In this document: one piece after another, positions 7,974-17,331 of the stretch
Position numbering within the stretch: the first letter of the stretch is position 1
How the letters are laid out: every line of letters begins with the position of its first letter
IMG/VR virus record: IMGVR_UViG_3300010885_011315
Location: 1-41,214 of that record
From: a virus
DNA: 41,214 bases
Direction: 5' to 3' (one strand)
The notes under the pieces: model-generated
The model's input: the letters and a program-made list of their open reading frames with translations, nothing else
The model's database searches: none
Told to the model about the DNA's origin: nothing
Program-made: the position numbers and the translations under genes

Positions 7974-10900
7974 TATTTTTTAGTTCCCCTATAAGTTTAG
8001 ATATTATGGTCATCATGGGTTCAATCTGATCCTCAATCTGAGGTTCTAAATGTTTCACATCAACCCTATTGCGTTCAAGTAGTTTCGCAAGTTTAAGATT
8101 CCTCTCCTTGAGCGTTTTGGCTTTCATTGCCGTTGCTAGTTCTTTCTCAAACCTATCCCTATTTTTTTCGGCATTTCTCAAAGACCCTTTAGCTCCACTT
8201 TCTGTGTGCTGACCAAAGATGCCATTACCAGCTAGAGCATCCTTTGTGTTGTTCTCAGTCCATTCTTTCCCCATTATGTCCACGATCCTGTCATGCACCG
8301 CTTTCGACACTTTGGCTACATCCGTAGTGTTTAGCTTCTCGGAGACGGCCCTAGCCAATCCTCGTATCGCTACGCCCCTATTCATGGAGTCTGTATCTGC
8401 CGTTTCAATCTCCATTGTGTATTGGCTGATCTGTTCATCCACGGATAGGTCAGTAATTACTTCACCAGCCTGACGATCCTTCTTAGCGGATTCAAGGAAA
8501 TCAGAGATGGATTTCTCGTCAACTATGGACTTGGCTTCCTTTACTGCCTCATCACTTACCTTTAGTGCCTCAACCAATGCCCTGCTACGCTCACGGATTT
8601 TTCGTGACTCTTCTGGGGATAAAGGTTCATTTAATTGATCCTTGGTCATGCCTTCCACTTTCTGGAAATACCTTTTGGCGGCTTTCATCTGACGAATCAT
8701 AGATGACTCATTAATTTGAGAATCGTTAATAAGCTTTCTAGCGTTCAAGGATGATCCAGAGGCAGATGCCGTCCTATATTCAATCTCTAGCAATTTATCA
8801 AGATTTAAGTTAGCCTCGTCATAACTTGCGGCATATTTATTTTTATCAATCTTGTTTGTTGCGGATGCAAGGTTTCTTGTTTCTATGTCCAGCGTGTGCA
8901 GAGCATCTAGTGTTGCATATCGTAAAATTACCGTTTCCACAGGGGTTAAGGCACGAGGACGAACTTCAATCTGTTTTATCAAAGATGTAATTCTTCCAGT
9001 ATCAGAATTAATTTGCAACATGGCCTCTTTCCAAGTGTCTCCCCACTTTTCAGCCTCTTTCTTCATTATTGGGTCATAACCCAACTCCTGTCTTAGATTG
9101 TCAATTTTATCATTTGTCGCCTCAATATTTTCATCACGCTTGTTCTCAGATAGGTTTTTAATCTCAGTTGCACTCTTTCCAGACCAAAGTTCTGGGAAAT
9201 CAATTATCTCTTCTGGATTCCTTCCAAAGCTCTTGGCATAGGCATTCAGCCCTTCCGACTCTTGAAAGATGCTCTTAAGTTGACTTTCCGTATACTGACC
9301 ACCTTTTTTAAGGCCACTAAGGAATGCCGACTTCCACTTATCAAAGGAAACCTCTCCCTTAATGGACTCATGGGCTTGTGTTCCCTTAACTAAAGTTGCC
9401 TCAAATTCCTTTTTATCTGAAAACTCTGATGGTCGAGCCGCACCCATAGAAAACTCTGGAGATTTGAATGCAGGGAACTCATCAAGGGCAATGCGATTGC
9501 TGTGTAGATCCAATCCAAGTTGTTTGTCGGCCTCTAGTCCAGCCACATCAACTTGCTGGCTTGCTCTACCCACTTGTTCTGCCTCCCTGCGAGTCACAAA
9601 GTCATACGAGTTGGTTTTATAGCCAAACTCAGGTGATTCCCTTTGACTAGGGTTGCCATACTTGGATTGAACATCCTTCCAAGACATACCAGATGCAAGC
9701 AATGCCTCTTTGTGGTTGGCTCCATAGAAAGTTTCACCATCACTTGGTCGTTTATACGCCGCCGCTAGCAACCTATTGCCTTTAGGCTTCTTAGGTAGGG
9801 GCTTCTCCTTCTTGGGGGTAGCCCTTGGCTTGCCGTTGTCTAAAGACGTAACTACAACAGGCTTTTGTTTTACCTCTACTGTTATTTGTTTGTTTCTAGC
9901 AATTGCCTCCTTACGAGCATCATTTACAAACTTATTTCTTACTTTGGTTTCTTGGATCATCTTAGCGTCCTCAAGATTCTTGTTAAGAAATGCATCTACC
10001 TCTTCGGTAGTAGTTGCCTCTGCAAATGAATTGACTTCTTTAGGAGCAGTTGGCTCTGTAGTAACTACTTCTTCTTGACCTTCACCTTTCCGCTGTGGAG
10101 TTCCTTCTTCAGCTTTGACTGTTGTTGTTTCGATAATGGGCTTACCTTGCTCAGTAGATACCCCACTTGTTTCTTGGATTTGCTCTTCATTTTGTTTTGT
10201 TGGTTCAACAGGATTTTCTAATTCCTGAGTTTTGTTTTTAGCGGCTTCCCTTCTAGCTGTTTCTGCTTCTAAAGTTTTACCAGTATCAAGAAGCTCTTGA
10301 TTTTTCTGGATCTCATTCTCCAACCTAGTCTTACGCTTTGCTTCTCTCTGGTTTAAGGTTTCTTTAGCAGAAAGAGACTCCAGTTCTGTAGCGGCATCAT
10401 CAATCTTGGACTGAATGATTTCCTCTGAAGAATATGTGGGCTTCCTAACGCTCACTCCATATCCAGTAGCCAACTCTTCTGTGGAAGGAACCCTGCGTAG
10501 GAAGTCCAACTCAGTTGCCTCTTCTGTCGTAAGTTCTTCTGCTGGCTTGGCTTTAAGTTCATTAAGCCTTTCGGTTGCCGTTTCAGTCAGTTTTTTCTCA
10601 CTAGAAAATCTGGTTGTTGGCTGAATTGCCTCTTCCAAAATGCTTGCCGTCTCTGGAAGATCGACAGCTTCGGATTCTTTTTGAAGCCTATCAACTTCTC
10701 TCTTTGCCTTTTCCTCATCCACCAATGCCTGTGATCTGGGGTTGGCTTTTGCATATTCCTCTAGCAACGGATCACTCAATTCAGATAGAGCCTCTTTAAC
10801 CCTACCTTGCCTCTCCATCTCCTTTACATGAACAGCCTGTGCATGAAGAGCAAAAAACACATCTTGGATAGAGCCTTCTAGGGAAACATCTTTTATGGCA

Positions 10901-11970
10901 TCCAATATATTCTCGCCCTCAAGCCCTGCGGCAAAACCCCTGCTTGCGGCACTAGCCACTCCATTTGCTGTGGCATTTAATCCAATCCTAGATGCAGTTT
11001 CTACCAGCTTAGAAGCTGATTCAGCAATAAATGCATCTGCGGCTAAACCAGCCACCCTTCCGCCAAGGTAATAAGCAGGGAGAACTGCCATTGTTGTAAC
11101 GGCGGCATGAGTGGTACTTTTCTTATTTGCCTCCTCCTCATTAAGCCCTTCCTCTAAATACTTATTGAATAATCCCTCTTTGGATTCTCCGTATCCCTTG
11201 GCAATTAATGCCCCAAATCCAGCGGTGGCTAATGCACCACCAACTGCGCCTTCAATCAAAGATCCTCCTACTAATGCTGGCAACTCAATCAATGCCCCAG
11301 CAATCTTTGCCGCCTTTTCTCCAGCCCCACCTTTTTCTACTGGAGTTCCGCCAAAGGTGTTAGCCCAATCTTCAACAGATTGGCTTGCGATAAACGCAGA
11401 ATCCTCTGCCGCTTTGTCAAATCCTAGCGTTCTTTGAATTCCTGCAATGGCATTCCAAGTTCCTTCACCAATATAGCCAAGGGGGGATGTAATTCCACCA
11501 ATGACCTTAGAGACAGCGGATGGAACGCTTGTCCCTGTTTCGTCACTTACTTGCGTTTCGTTCCCCGAAGGGACTTGGCCTCGTAACCCTTGCCCATCTT
11601 CTTTCCTTTGACTTCCTTCTGTGGCTTGTTGGCTTTCTTTTGCAATATTCTCACCTCCTATTTCCGATACATTAGAGCTTAGATTGGGGTCGATGTTCCC
11701 GACACGCTGTTCTTGCCCCTGAGACTGTCGCAACTGCACTTCGCTGGGCTGTAGCCCTGCTTCATTGGAAGGTTGGACTTGTTCGTTGGCTTGGCGTTGT
11801 TCATTGCTATCCGTGTTGGCTTCTGGCTGACTTTGTTTGCTGACTTCATTTTGTTCACCCCCTTGTTGTTTTGATAAAAGATTTTTAATAGATGACGCAA
11901 TATCATCGTCATTCATTCCATCTGGAAATTCAATTCTTCCCAAGTCGGGAACATCTACAAGTGTTGGCAT
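7951..11970 (-). CDS. 1339-aa giant internal virion protein
   Basis: This is the largest gene. It has a good Shine-Dalgarno sequence (AAAGGAG, six bases before the ATG). The first 30 residues carry the short motif DLGRIEFPDGM followed by an acidic helix, seen at the N-terminus of many phage internal virion proteins. Residues about 35-150 are Gln/Ser/Glu-rich and disordered. Residues about 215-350 hold Gly/Ala-rich hydrophobic segments (LIEGAVGGALATAGFGALIA) that could cross a membrane. The rest is mostly charged helix, with Lys/Thr/Glu-rich stretches around 440-720. No transglycosylase motif is visible. Probable role: ejected protein forming a channel or delivered into the host. Confidence 0.6.
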   Translation of the reverse strand: MPTLVDVPDLGRIEFPDGMNDDDIASSIKNLLSKQQGGEQNEVSKQSQPEANTDSNEQRQANEQVQPSNEAGLQPSEVQLRQSQGQEQRVGNIDPNLSSNVSEIGGENIAKESQQATEGSQRKEDGQGLRGQVPSGNETQVSDETGTSVPSAVSKVIGGITSPLGYIGEGTWNAIAGIQRTLGFDKAAEDSAFIASQSVEDWANTFGGTPVEKGGAGEKAAKIAGALIELPALVGGSLIEGAVGGALATAGFGALIAKGYGESKEGLFNKYLEEGLNEEEANKKSTTHAAVTTMAVLPAYYLGGRVAGLAADAFIAESASKLVETASRIGLNATANGVASAASRGFAAGLEGENILDAIKDVSLEGSIQDVFFALHAQAVHVKEMERQGRVKEALSELSDPLLEEYAKANPRSQALVDEEKAKREVDRLQKESEAVDLPETASILEEAIQPTTRFSSEKKLTETATERLNELKAKPAEELTTEEATELDFLRRVPSTEELATGYGVSVRKPTYSSEEIIQSKIDDAATELESLSAKETLNQREAKRKTRLENEIQKNQELLDTGKTLEAETARREAAKNKTQELENPVEPTKQNEEQIQETSGVSTEQGKPIIETTTVKAEEGTPQRKGEGQEEVVTTEPTAPKEVNSFAEATTTEEVDAFLNKNLEDAKMIQETKVRNKFVNDARKEAIARNKQITVEVKQKPVVVTSLDNGKPRATPKKEKPLPKKPKGNRLLAAAYKRPSDGETFYGANHKEALLASGMSWKDVQSKYGNPSQRESPEFGYKTNSYDFVTRREAEQVGRASQQVDVAGLEADKQLGLDLHSNRIALDEFPAFKSPEFSMGAARPSEFSDKKEFEATLVKGTQAHESIKGEVSFDKWKSAFLSGLKKGGQYTESQLKSIFQESEGLNAYAKSFGRNPEEIIDFPELWSGKSATEIKNLSENKRDENIEATNDKIDNLRQELGYDPIMKKEAEKWGDTWKEAMLQINSDTGRITSLIKQIEVRPRALTPVETVILRYATLDALHTLDIETRNLASATNKIDKNKYAASYDEANLNLDKLLEIEYRTASASGSSLNARKLINDSQINESSMIRQMKAAKRYFQKVEGMTKDQLNEPLSPEESRKIRERSRALVEALKVSDEAVKEAKSIVDEKSISDFLESAKKDRQAGEVITDLSVDEQISQYTMEIETADTDSMNRGVAIRGLARAVSEKLNTTDVAKVSKAVHDRIVDIMGKEWTENNTKDALAGNGIFGQHTESGAKGSLRNAEKNRDRFEKELATAMKAKTLKERNLKLAKLLERNRVDVKHLEPQIEDQIEPMMTIISKLIGELKNNELRPCE

Positions 11971-11980
11971 TTGTCTCCTT

Positions 11981-13108
11981 TTACTCTAAAGTTCCTGTTT
12001 CTACATTATATTTGCGAACAGGGGTTTGTTGAGTAGGAGTTGTAGCTTTAGTTTTTGCAGTGGGCAAGGATGTTGATGGAATTAATTTGATGGCCTCGTT
12101 AAGATCCGATTTAGGGATGGCGACAAATGGATTCTTTTTGTCTTTTCGGTTCTCATAAACCCTAAACTCACCCTCTGGATCTTTGACATACTTCCCACTC
12201 TTATCCTGCTTGGCAGAATAGTATTTTTCCGTTCCCTCTGTAATCTCTTGATTGCTCTGAACCAACCTAATAGGAATTCCCTTGGTGAGTTTTTCTACTG
12301 CCTGTAAGTCTGTCAATCTCTGCCTTGAAAGTTTTGCCTGTCCCTCTGGAGATTCAGCCGCACGTTTTTCGCGCTCAATCCTAATGTCTTCTCTCTCTTT
12401 GTCCAATTTGAGTTGTTCTTTAAGCTGAACATCAGCAAGGGCAGTTGCATCTGCAACCTTAATGGCACGTTGCTCCTCATCCCTCTTACGCTTATTTGCT
12501 TCAAATGTTGGGTATCCAATCTCATCAATCTTTGCAAAATTAACTCGTCCAGTTTCTTTATCAACGGCTTCTGATGGAACTCCTCCAAGTTCATATCTAG
12601 CAAGATAAGCTGAAACGCCCTCAGAATATGCATCTGCATTTTCGTTAAATTGTTTTGCCGCCATCTGAAGGTTTGAAGACAAAGTTTTATTCGGGCCGTT
12701 TAGCGTATTTAAGTGCTTGGCTTGCCATAGTGCATATTGCTCTTTTGCCTTAACATTTTGAGCATCAATATTATTCAGATCCTCTAAAGCTGTCTGATAA
12801 TCTTCCTGCTGTCCCAAAGTTTTTAGATGAACGTCTGCTTTGTAGTTCTGGTCACGCAAGGCAAGCCTTTGCTCTTGAACTTGAGCAAGATAGGTTTTCT
12901 TTTCAATAGAGTTTAAGTCTTTAGCCATAGCAAGTGCCGTATCTGGCCCAACCCCACCCTTGGTGATAAGTTCATTCATCCTATTTTCAATGGAAGCCCT
13001 TTCGTCTCTAGCCGCTTGAATACTTGGATCTACATAGTAATCCTCTTGTTGTGTTTTAATGAATGCTTGAGCGTATGGACTCATTTGATTTGTTGTTCTA
13101 TTAGCCAT
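11981..13108 (-). CDS. 375-aa helical virion protein (internal core type)
   Basis: The chosen start at 13108 (MANRTTNQMSPYAQAF) has a Shine-Dalgarno sequence AGAGGA about eight bases upstream; an upstream in-frame ATG at 13123 gives five extra residues. The protein is highly charged and helical, with a long coiled coil (about residues 30-240, with DKEREDIRIEREKRAAES) and a basic Thr/Pro-rich C-terminus. It lies between the 223-aa and 1339-aa genes. Its composition and place fit internal virion or ejection proteins, which cluster in this order in podovirus-like phages. No family recognised. Confidence 0.55.
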   Translation of the reverse strand: MANRTTNQMSPYAQAFIKTQQEDYYVDPSIQAARDERASIENRMNELITKGGVGPDTALAMAKDLNSIEKKTYLAQVQEQRLALRDQNYKADVHLKTLGQQEDYQTALEDLNNIDAQNVKAKEQYALWQAKHLNTLNGPNKTLSSNLQMAAKQFNENADAYSEGVSAYLARYELGGVPSEAVDKETGRVNFAKIDEIGYPTFEANKRKRDEEQRAIKVADATALADVQLKEQLKLDKEREDIRIEREKRAAESPEGQAKLSRQRLTDLQAVEKLTKGIPIRLVQSNQEITEGTEKYYSAKQDKSGKYVKDPEGEFRVYENRKDKKNPFVAIPKSDLNEAIKLIPSTSLPTAKTKATTPTQQTPVRKYNVETGTLE

Positions 13109-13126
13109 AATTATTCCTCTCAAATG

Positions 13127-13798
13127 TTACTCTTGATCTTTTGCATTTTTTTCGGCTTGAGCCTCTGCCATTGCTTTGGCCTTGTATGCCTGTGACTCAA
13201 ACCTTGCACGATCTTGTGAATTGCCAAAAGTTTCCACTCCGGGTTGTGTTCCACGAATTCTAGCTAAGTGAGTTTCAAACTCTGTGGCCGTTCTGGGTGT
13301 TTCACCGTATTTAGCAACATTTGATGTGTTTGTCTGTGGATACTGAACACTTTGTCTTCCTCTAGAATTATTTATTCCACTACCGCCCATTGGAGCAAAA
13401 CCCAAAAGTTGACCACTATTCATTTTTTGGGCAATATCATACATTTCAGTTTTAAGTCGGCCTTGATTATCTGTTTCATAGAAACTTCCAGCAAATACTC
13501 TATAGTTAGGTGGGTATTTTTTCTCCGCTTGCTCCGATTCAAACATTTTCGCTTCTTGATTCTTTTTAATGGCTTCCAGTGTTACTGGATCTCTATACAG
13601 GGCTTCATAAGCTTCTCTTAGGTTATTTGCCCCACCATCGGCTCGTTGTGCAGAATTTTGAGCGTCAGGATTCCCTAGCACATTTTCAGATGCAAAGTAG
13701 TTTTGCAATTGAGGAGTTTGACCAATTTTTGGAGTTGCAAATTCTTGGTTTTTTTTGCCAAGCAATGATTTGAAATATTGATTATATTGATTGTCCAT
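13127..13798 (-). CDS. 223-aa hydrophilic virion protein, unknown
   Basis: The product starts MDNQYNQYFKSLLGKKN and is rich in Asn, Gln, Ala and Lys with few hydrophobic stretches, ending in an Ala/Lys/Glu helix (KAKAMAEAQAEKNAKDQE). The start lies one base after the TAA of the preceding gene, with no Shine-Dalgarno sequence, so translation is probably coupled. It belongs to the set of small internal proteins preceding the 1339-aa gene. Function cannot be read from the sequence. Confidence 0.5.
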   Translation of the reverse strand: MDNQYNQYFKSLLGKKNQEFATPKIGQTPQLQNYFASENVLGNPDAQNSAQRADGGANNLREAYEALYRDPVTLEAIKKNQEAKMFESEQAEKKYPPNYRVFAGSFYETDNQGRLKTEMYDIAQKMNSGQLLGFAPMGGSGINNSRGRQSVQYPQTNTSNVAKYGETPRTATEFETHLARIRGTQPGVETFGNSQDRARFESQAYKAKAMAEAQAEKNAKDQE

Positions 13799-13799
13799 A

Positions 13800-14882
13800 T
13801 TACATTATAGGTTGGTCAATATCGTCTTCATTAACAATTCTGCCTTTTCCAGACTGGGCCATTGCCTTCCTCCTCTCAAATTCAGCATAATCGTACTTAG
13901 TTCTACTTGCTGGTTGAGATGAAATCTTATCCTGCGTCATAGCAGGGGCAGTAGGAGTTGCTGATGTTGGGAACTCAGCTTCAATTTTTGCCCTTCCAGA
14001 TGCTTCGGCGGCGGCATTCTGTGCTGGAGATAAGGGGATTCCAGCCCTTGCAATCTGCTTATCCAAAGAAAGACCCTTGAAGTTTTTTGTGGACATAGGC
14101 GGCTGGGGCTTATCTACAACAATCCCAGATGATTTAGATTCCCAAGGGAATGCGTTCTTTTGGCGGTTATACTCAAGCTCACTAGCCACATTTTTCTGGT
14201 GCATTGCCTCTAGTTCCGCTTGCTCCTGCTGAAACTTGGACTTCAGATAATTAGCATTATCATTAGCAAGCCTACCCTCATACAAGACACGAGATGTGTC
14301 ATTGGCTCGTGTCTGCATTTGATTCTTCATTTCCCCTAAAGATGGGCTACTATCAACTTGTGGCATTGGTTGTGGAGAGCTTGGAAGCGGTTGTGGTGCA
14401 ACATCCCCATTAACTAAATCTTGTCCAGCTTTGTAGGCATTAGCCGCAAATGCACGGGCATAGTAATTAACTCCACCCTTTGGCGCAGTTATTTCTCCAT
14501 AAGGGCTTGGTTGATCTGGGGTTACCGATGTGTTTACATTGCTGGCGGCTTGCTCTCCAGCCCTAAAAGCTGGTGCAGTTGCCCTTTGACCAGCATTAAT
14601 GATTGCGTCAGAAACTACCTTTCCTCCTTTCATTATTGCCCCACCTACGGCAGATCCAACGGAGTCTGCAATAGTAGATATTTCTGGTAAGTAAACCTGT
14701 CCAACAATCTTTCTTTCTGGGGAAACATTAATTGGAAGGTCTTTTCCAGTGCCCTCAAATACCTTTCCCTCAAATTCCTTTTTAGAATAACGTTCTGGAG
14801 CCTTGCCGATTTTCTTCCAAGTGCCAGCAAATGGATTCAACTGATAGACTAACCCATTTTCAATTTTCTGCTTAAGTGCCAT
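13800..14882 (-). CDS. 360-aa virion protein with central Gly/Ala segment
   Basis: The N-terminus (MALKQKIENGLVYQLNPFAG) is followed at about residues 75-100 by a Gly/Ala-rich stretch (DSVGSAVGGAIMKGGKVVSD) that may be membrane-active, then Pro/Gln-rich low-complexity sequence and a helical Gln/Glu section. The ATG overlaps the adaptor stop as TAATG. The organisation resembles ejection proteins rather than shell proteins. No family recognised. Confidence 0.5.
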   Translation of the reverse strand: MALKQKIENGLVYQLNPFAGTWKKIGKAPERYSKKEFEGKVFEGTGKDLPINVSPERKIVGQVYLPEISTIADSVGSAVGGAIMKGGKVVSDAIINAGQRATAPAFRAGEQAASNVNTSVTPDQPSPYGEITAPKGGVNYYARAFAANAYKAGQDLVNGDVAPQPLPSSPQPMPQVDSSPSLGEMKNQMQTRANDTSRVLYEGRLANDNANYLKSKFQQEQAELEAMHQKNVASELEYNRQKNAFPWESKSSGIVVDKPQPPMSTKNFKGLSLDKQIARAGIPLSPAQNAAAEASGRAKIEAEFPTSATPTAPAMTQDKISSQPASRTKYDYAEFERRKAMAQSGKGRIVNEDDIDQPIM

Positions 14883-15610
14883 TAGATTAGGTTGCGGATT
14901 AGTGATGGAGCGAATGCCTTGGTTTGGATGTCAACGGAAGCCTGTTCGCCATCCTCAAAGCTAGCGGTTTCATCGTTAAGGCATTGATAAGCAAGCTCCC
15001 AATAGGTCTTAGCGCGTTCTAGCTCGTTGATATTATCAAAGTTCCAAGCCTGTACGCCATACCTGTACGCATTCCTATTGGAAGGAACCAGCCTATCCGT
15101 TGCATTCACAAGAGGAACATACCCACGGCGAACAATACAATACATAGTTCTGGTTTCGGGAACATTCCCAATCACCCGATAACGCTGAGTATCCACAGTA
15201 AAGTTGCCAGCACCATCACCAGAAGGGAGAGGGTAAGACCTAACTGGGCCTTGCCTAAGAATCTGAGTATCCCCAGCGTAGTTTGCTGGCAACCAACCAA
15301 GGCCACCCTCAACCCAAGGGAACCAATCACTCATAATGTCGGCAGTCTGACCAGATGAGTTGTCTGGATTAAGGGCGATCACCTTCAATACGCTCTCCAC
15401 TCCTGCAACAGTATCAAATACATAGTTTCCTCCGCTGTCCTGAGTGACTGCAAAGTTCATAATGAACCGATTGCCCCTCCATTGACCAGATGTGATAAAC
15501 CTCTCATTCACATCGTTGATTGCAGAAGCTACAATAGGATCACTTGCACCCTGAGAAGTGATGTATGGAGCTAAAAGTGTTTTAGCATCTGCAAAAGTGA
15601 GGGTAGCCAT
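14882..15610 (-). CDS. head-tail adaptor-like protein
   Basis: This 242-aa protein begins with a helix (TFADAKTLLAPY) followed by ASAINDVNERFITSGQWRG, resembling tail-tubular-A / gp4-type adaptor proteins that sit under the portal: N-terminal helices that count wells, a beta-barrel middle (residues 45-170) and C-terminal helices with AKTYWELAYQCLND. It would form the ring linking portal and tail. It is the first clear head-tail gene after the sugar-modifying genes and is coupled to the next gene. Assigned by pattern and position. Confidence 0.55.
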   Translation of the reverse strand: MATLTFADAKTLLAPYITSQGASDPIVASAINDVNERFITSGQWRGNRFIMNFAVTQDSGGNYVFDTVAGVESVLKVIALNPDNSSGQTADIMSDWFPWVEGGLGWLPANYAGDTQILRQGPVRSYPLPSGDGAGNFTVDTQRYRVIGNVPETRTMYCIVRRGYVPLVNATDRLVPSNRNAYRYGVQAWNFDNINELERAKTYWELAYQCLNDETASFEDGEQASVDIQTKAFAPSLIRNLI

Positions 15611-15651
15611 GAGTGATATAGTCCTACTTAATACAAGAAATTAAGTCAACG

Positions 15652-15891
15652 CTAATCCTCATCACCTTCACAATCAAACATTCCATCACGATAGGCATCA
15701 ATCATGCCATTCAAAGCGAATTTGTTCCCAAATTGCGTGGAGTGATAGCTAGTAATGCCATCATCATTTAAATTAGAAAGTAATACCACACCAATCTCAA
15801 AATGCTCTGCTAGTATAGCCCTAGCTTGGTCAAGAATGGCATCTATCCTAGCAAGTTCTGGGTCTTCGTCTGGATATTGTTCAACGTGCAT
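15652..15891 (-). CDS. small acidic protein, unknown
   Basis: The 79-aa product is strongly acidic (MHVEQYPDEDPELARIDAIL at the start, DGMFDCEGDED at the end) with one helix (LDQARAILAEHF). It has no membrane segment or recognised motif. It sits alone between the glycosyltransferase and the adaptor, with about 40 bases on the adaptor side. It could be a small regulator or assembly factor; nothing decides this. Confidence 0.45.
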   Translation of the reverse strand: MHVEQYPDEDPELARIDAILDQARAILAEHFEIGVVLLSNLNDDGITSYHSTQFGNKFALNGMIDAYRDGMFDCEGDED

Positions 15892-15915
15892 TGCTCTTAA
15901 TTATTTCCTCATCAA

Positions 15916-16599
15916 TTACTCCGCAAGGATCTTCTCCATTTCTTCCACGCAACCATCAATTCCTCCCCAACTCCAGAACTGTTTAGCCTTAGTAGGCATC
16001 TCATGGGGGAATCTCCACTCCACTCCATCGTGAGCATACTTCCACGCCCATGCACCAAGGCAGTTAAACTCGCTAAACTCCCTATAAGGCTGGATCTTAA
16101 TCCATTCCTTAAGTTCCATCCCATGCATTTTCTTTATAAACTCCCTAAACCCTCCATAAATCCACTTGGGGTAGATAATTGGTAGCCGCCTCATATACTC
16201 GCTTTCCATGTGGAACCCTATGGTTCTCTCGACAATCGGAGGCCAAGGGGTTTCTACGCCATCCTCGTGCAATATAACAGCCCTTCCGCCAACCATGAAG
16301 TCGTCGGGAGTAGTAGGGGAGGTGAAGATGCAATCAGAATCCACATGAAGGATGAAATCCCCATGAGTGTATTGATCTGCGTGAAGCTTCGTATTCTGCT
16401 GACCAAGATAGTCATCATCCCAGTTCTCCACCAGATGCACCACCTCACTCCCATGATGCTTGTATACCCCCATATCAGAGGCAGGAATAGCAACGTGGAT
16501 TGTACCAAACCCACTCAAGAACTTATCACAACTCCTCAAGCAATACTTCAACCATTGGAAGTCATCCCGATAAGATCTGATGAATATATCGCAAATCAT
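15916..16599 (-). CDS. glycosyltransferase, GT-A fold with DxD motif
   Basis: The start at 16599 overlaps the upstream stop as ATGA; an in-frame ATG at 16611 adds four residues. The 227-aa product begins ICDIFIRSYRDDFQWLKYCL, typical of GT-A enzymes that read a nucleotide sugar, and has the metal-binding DxD in DFILHVDSDCIF (about residues 81-92). The later WSWGGIDG and WRFPHEM may shape the acceptor site. It probably adds a sugar to a virion protein or host surface polymer. The paired FkbM methyltransferase gene immediately upstream suggests that the sugar is then O-methylated. Donor and acceptor cannot be told. Confidence 0.75.
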   Translation of the reverse strand: MICDIFIRSYRDDFQWLKYCLRSCDKFLSGFGTIHVAIPASDMGVYKHHGSEVVHLVENWDDDYLGQQNTKLHADQYTHGDFILHVDSDCIFTSPTTPDDFMVGGRAVILHEDGVETPWPPIVERTIGFHMESEYMRRLPIIYPKWIYGGFREFIKKMHGMELKEWIKIQPYREFSEFNCLGAWAWKYAHDGVEWRFPHEMPTKAKQFWSWGGIDGCVEEMEKILAE

Positions 16600-17249
16600 A
16601 GCGGAAGGCAAAGAATGTCGTATTGATCTCCTCCTTGCTCTGGATAGGCACTAAATTTATACCCCATAGCAATAACCGCATTCAATAAATCAACTGCACT
16701 ACTCCCCTGTTTACCCAAGGCATAACTATTCACCTCAATCCACATCTTAGGTCGGAATTTATCAATCAAATTAATTCCACCCTTTAAAGCTTCTACCTCA
16801 TAACCCTCCACATCCAACTTAATGAAGTCTAACCTATCCAGATTTAGCTCATCCAAACGCATCAACTTTACAGCCTCCCCCGATTTCCCCAGAGAACTAG
16901 CCCCCACGTTATCGTTGATCTGCAAGAAAGAGCTTCCTGCTTCACTGCTTAGACCATAGTTAAAAGCATGAACGCTAGGACAATTGTGCACCAAACATTG
17001 AAAAGCCGTAGGATTAGGCTCAAAGGCAATAACAACCCCCTTTGTTCCAACGGCCTTGGTATAAGCAATCGTGTGATCGCCAATAAATGCTCCAGCATCA
17101 ATAACTACATCCCCCTCCTTGATGTGATCTAGGATGAGAGGTAGGGAATTCTGGTCGTGGTCAAGTCTGCCAGACTCCTCTACCCACATTGAAATATGGG
17201 AGTCTCCATCAATTACAGCAATGCCATTAGGAAGGATCTTCATGCACAT
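16596..17249 (-). CDS. FkbM-family methyltransferase
   Basis: This 217-aa SAM-dependent O-methyltransferase has motif I as VVIDAGAFIGDHT (about residues 48-60), the acidic end of the next strand in VVIAFEPNP, and the FkbM hallmark DFIKLDVEGYEVEALKG near residue 140. Such enzymes usually methylate hydroxyls on sugars. It is the first gene leftward from the divergent promoter region. The ATG at 17249 (MCMKILPNG) or the one two codons later could start it; there is no Shine-Dalgarno sequence. Together with the downstream glycosyltransferase it forms a small sugar-decoration module. Confidence 0.85.
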   Translation of the reverse strand: MCMKILPNGIAVIDGDSHISMWVEESGRLDHDQNSLPLILDHIKEGDVVIDAGAFIGDHTIAYTKAVGTKGVVIAFEPNPTAFQCLVHNCPSVHAFNYGLSSEAGSSFLQINDNVGASSLGKSGEAVKLMRLDELNLDRLDFIKLDVEGYEVEALKGGINLIDKFRPKMWIEVNSYALGKQGSSAVDLLNAVIAMGYKFSAYPEQGGDQYDILCLPL

Positions 17250-17271
17250 TTATTTGCACTATCTGCAATGT

Positions 17272-17300
17272 ATTGTAAAGGCATTACAATTCCTTGACAC
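17272..17300 (-). promoter_or_regulatory. leftward promoter for the FkbM/virion operon
   Basis: On the minus strand GTGTCA (17295-17300) and TACAAT (17272-17277) are 17 bases apart, 9 of 12 consensus positions for a sigma-70-type promoter. Transcription would begin about 16 bases before the FkbM ATG. Its -35 box overlaps that of the rightward promoter, so the two could compete or share a regulator. Confidence 0.45.
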
Positions 17301-17321
17301 TTACACACAAGTGAATAGGAT
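17294..17321 (+). promoter_or_regulatory. rightward promoter of the early region
   Basis: A perfect TTGACA (17294-17299) is followed 16 bases later by TAGGAT (17316-17321). The predicted transcript start is about 17328, only a few bases before the ATG at 17332, which has no Shine-Dalgarno sequence. The mRNA may therefore be leaderless. Confidence 0.5.
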
Positions 17322-17331
17322 TTGTCTCAAT

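Noticed and set aside
7951-7990. Possible -1 ribosomal frameshift joining the 1339-aa and 690-aa proteins at AAAAAAT
   Set aside because: The 690-aa frame is +1, not -1, relative to the larger gene, and a -1 slip leads directly to TAA. Simple overlap with coupled translation is enough.
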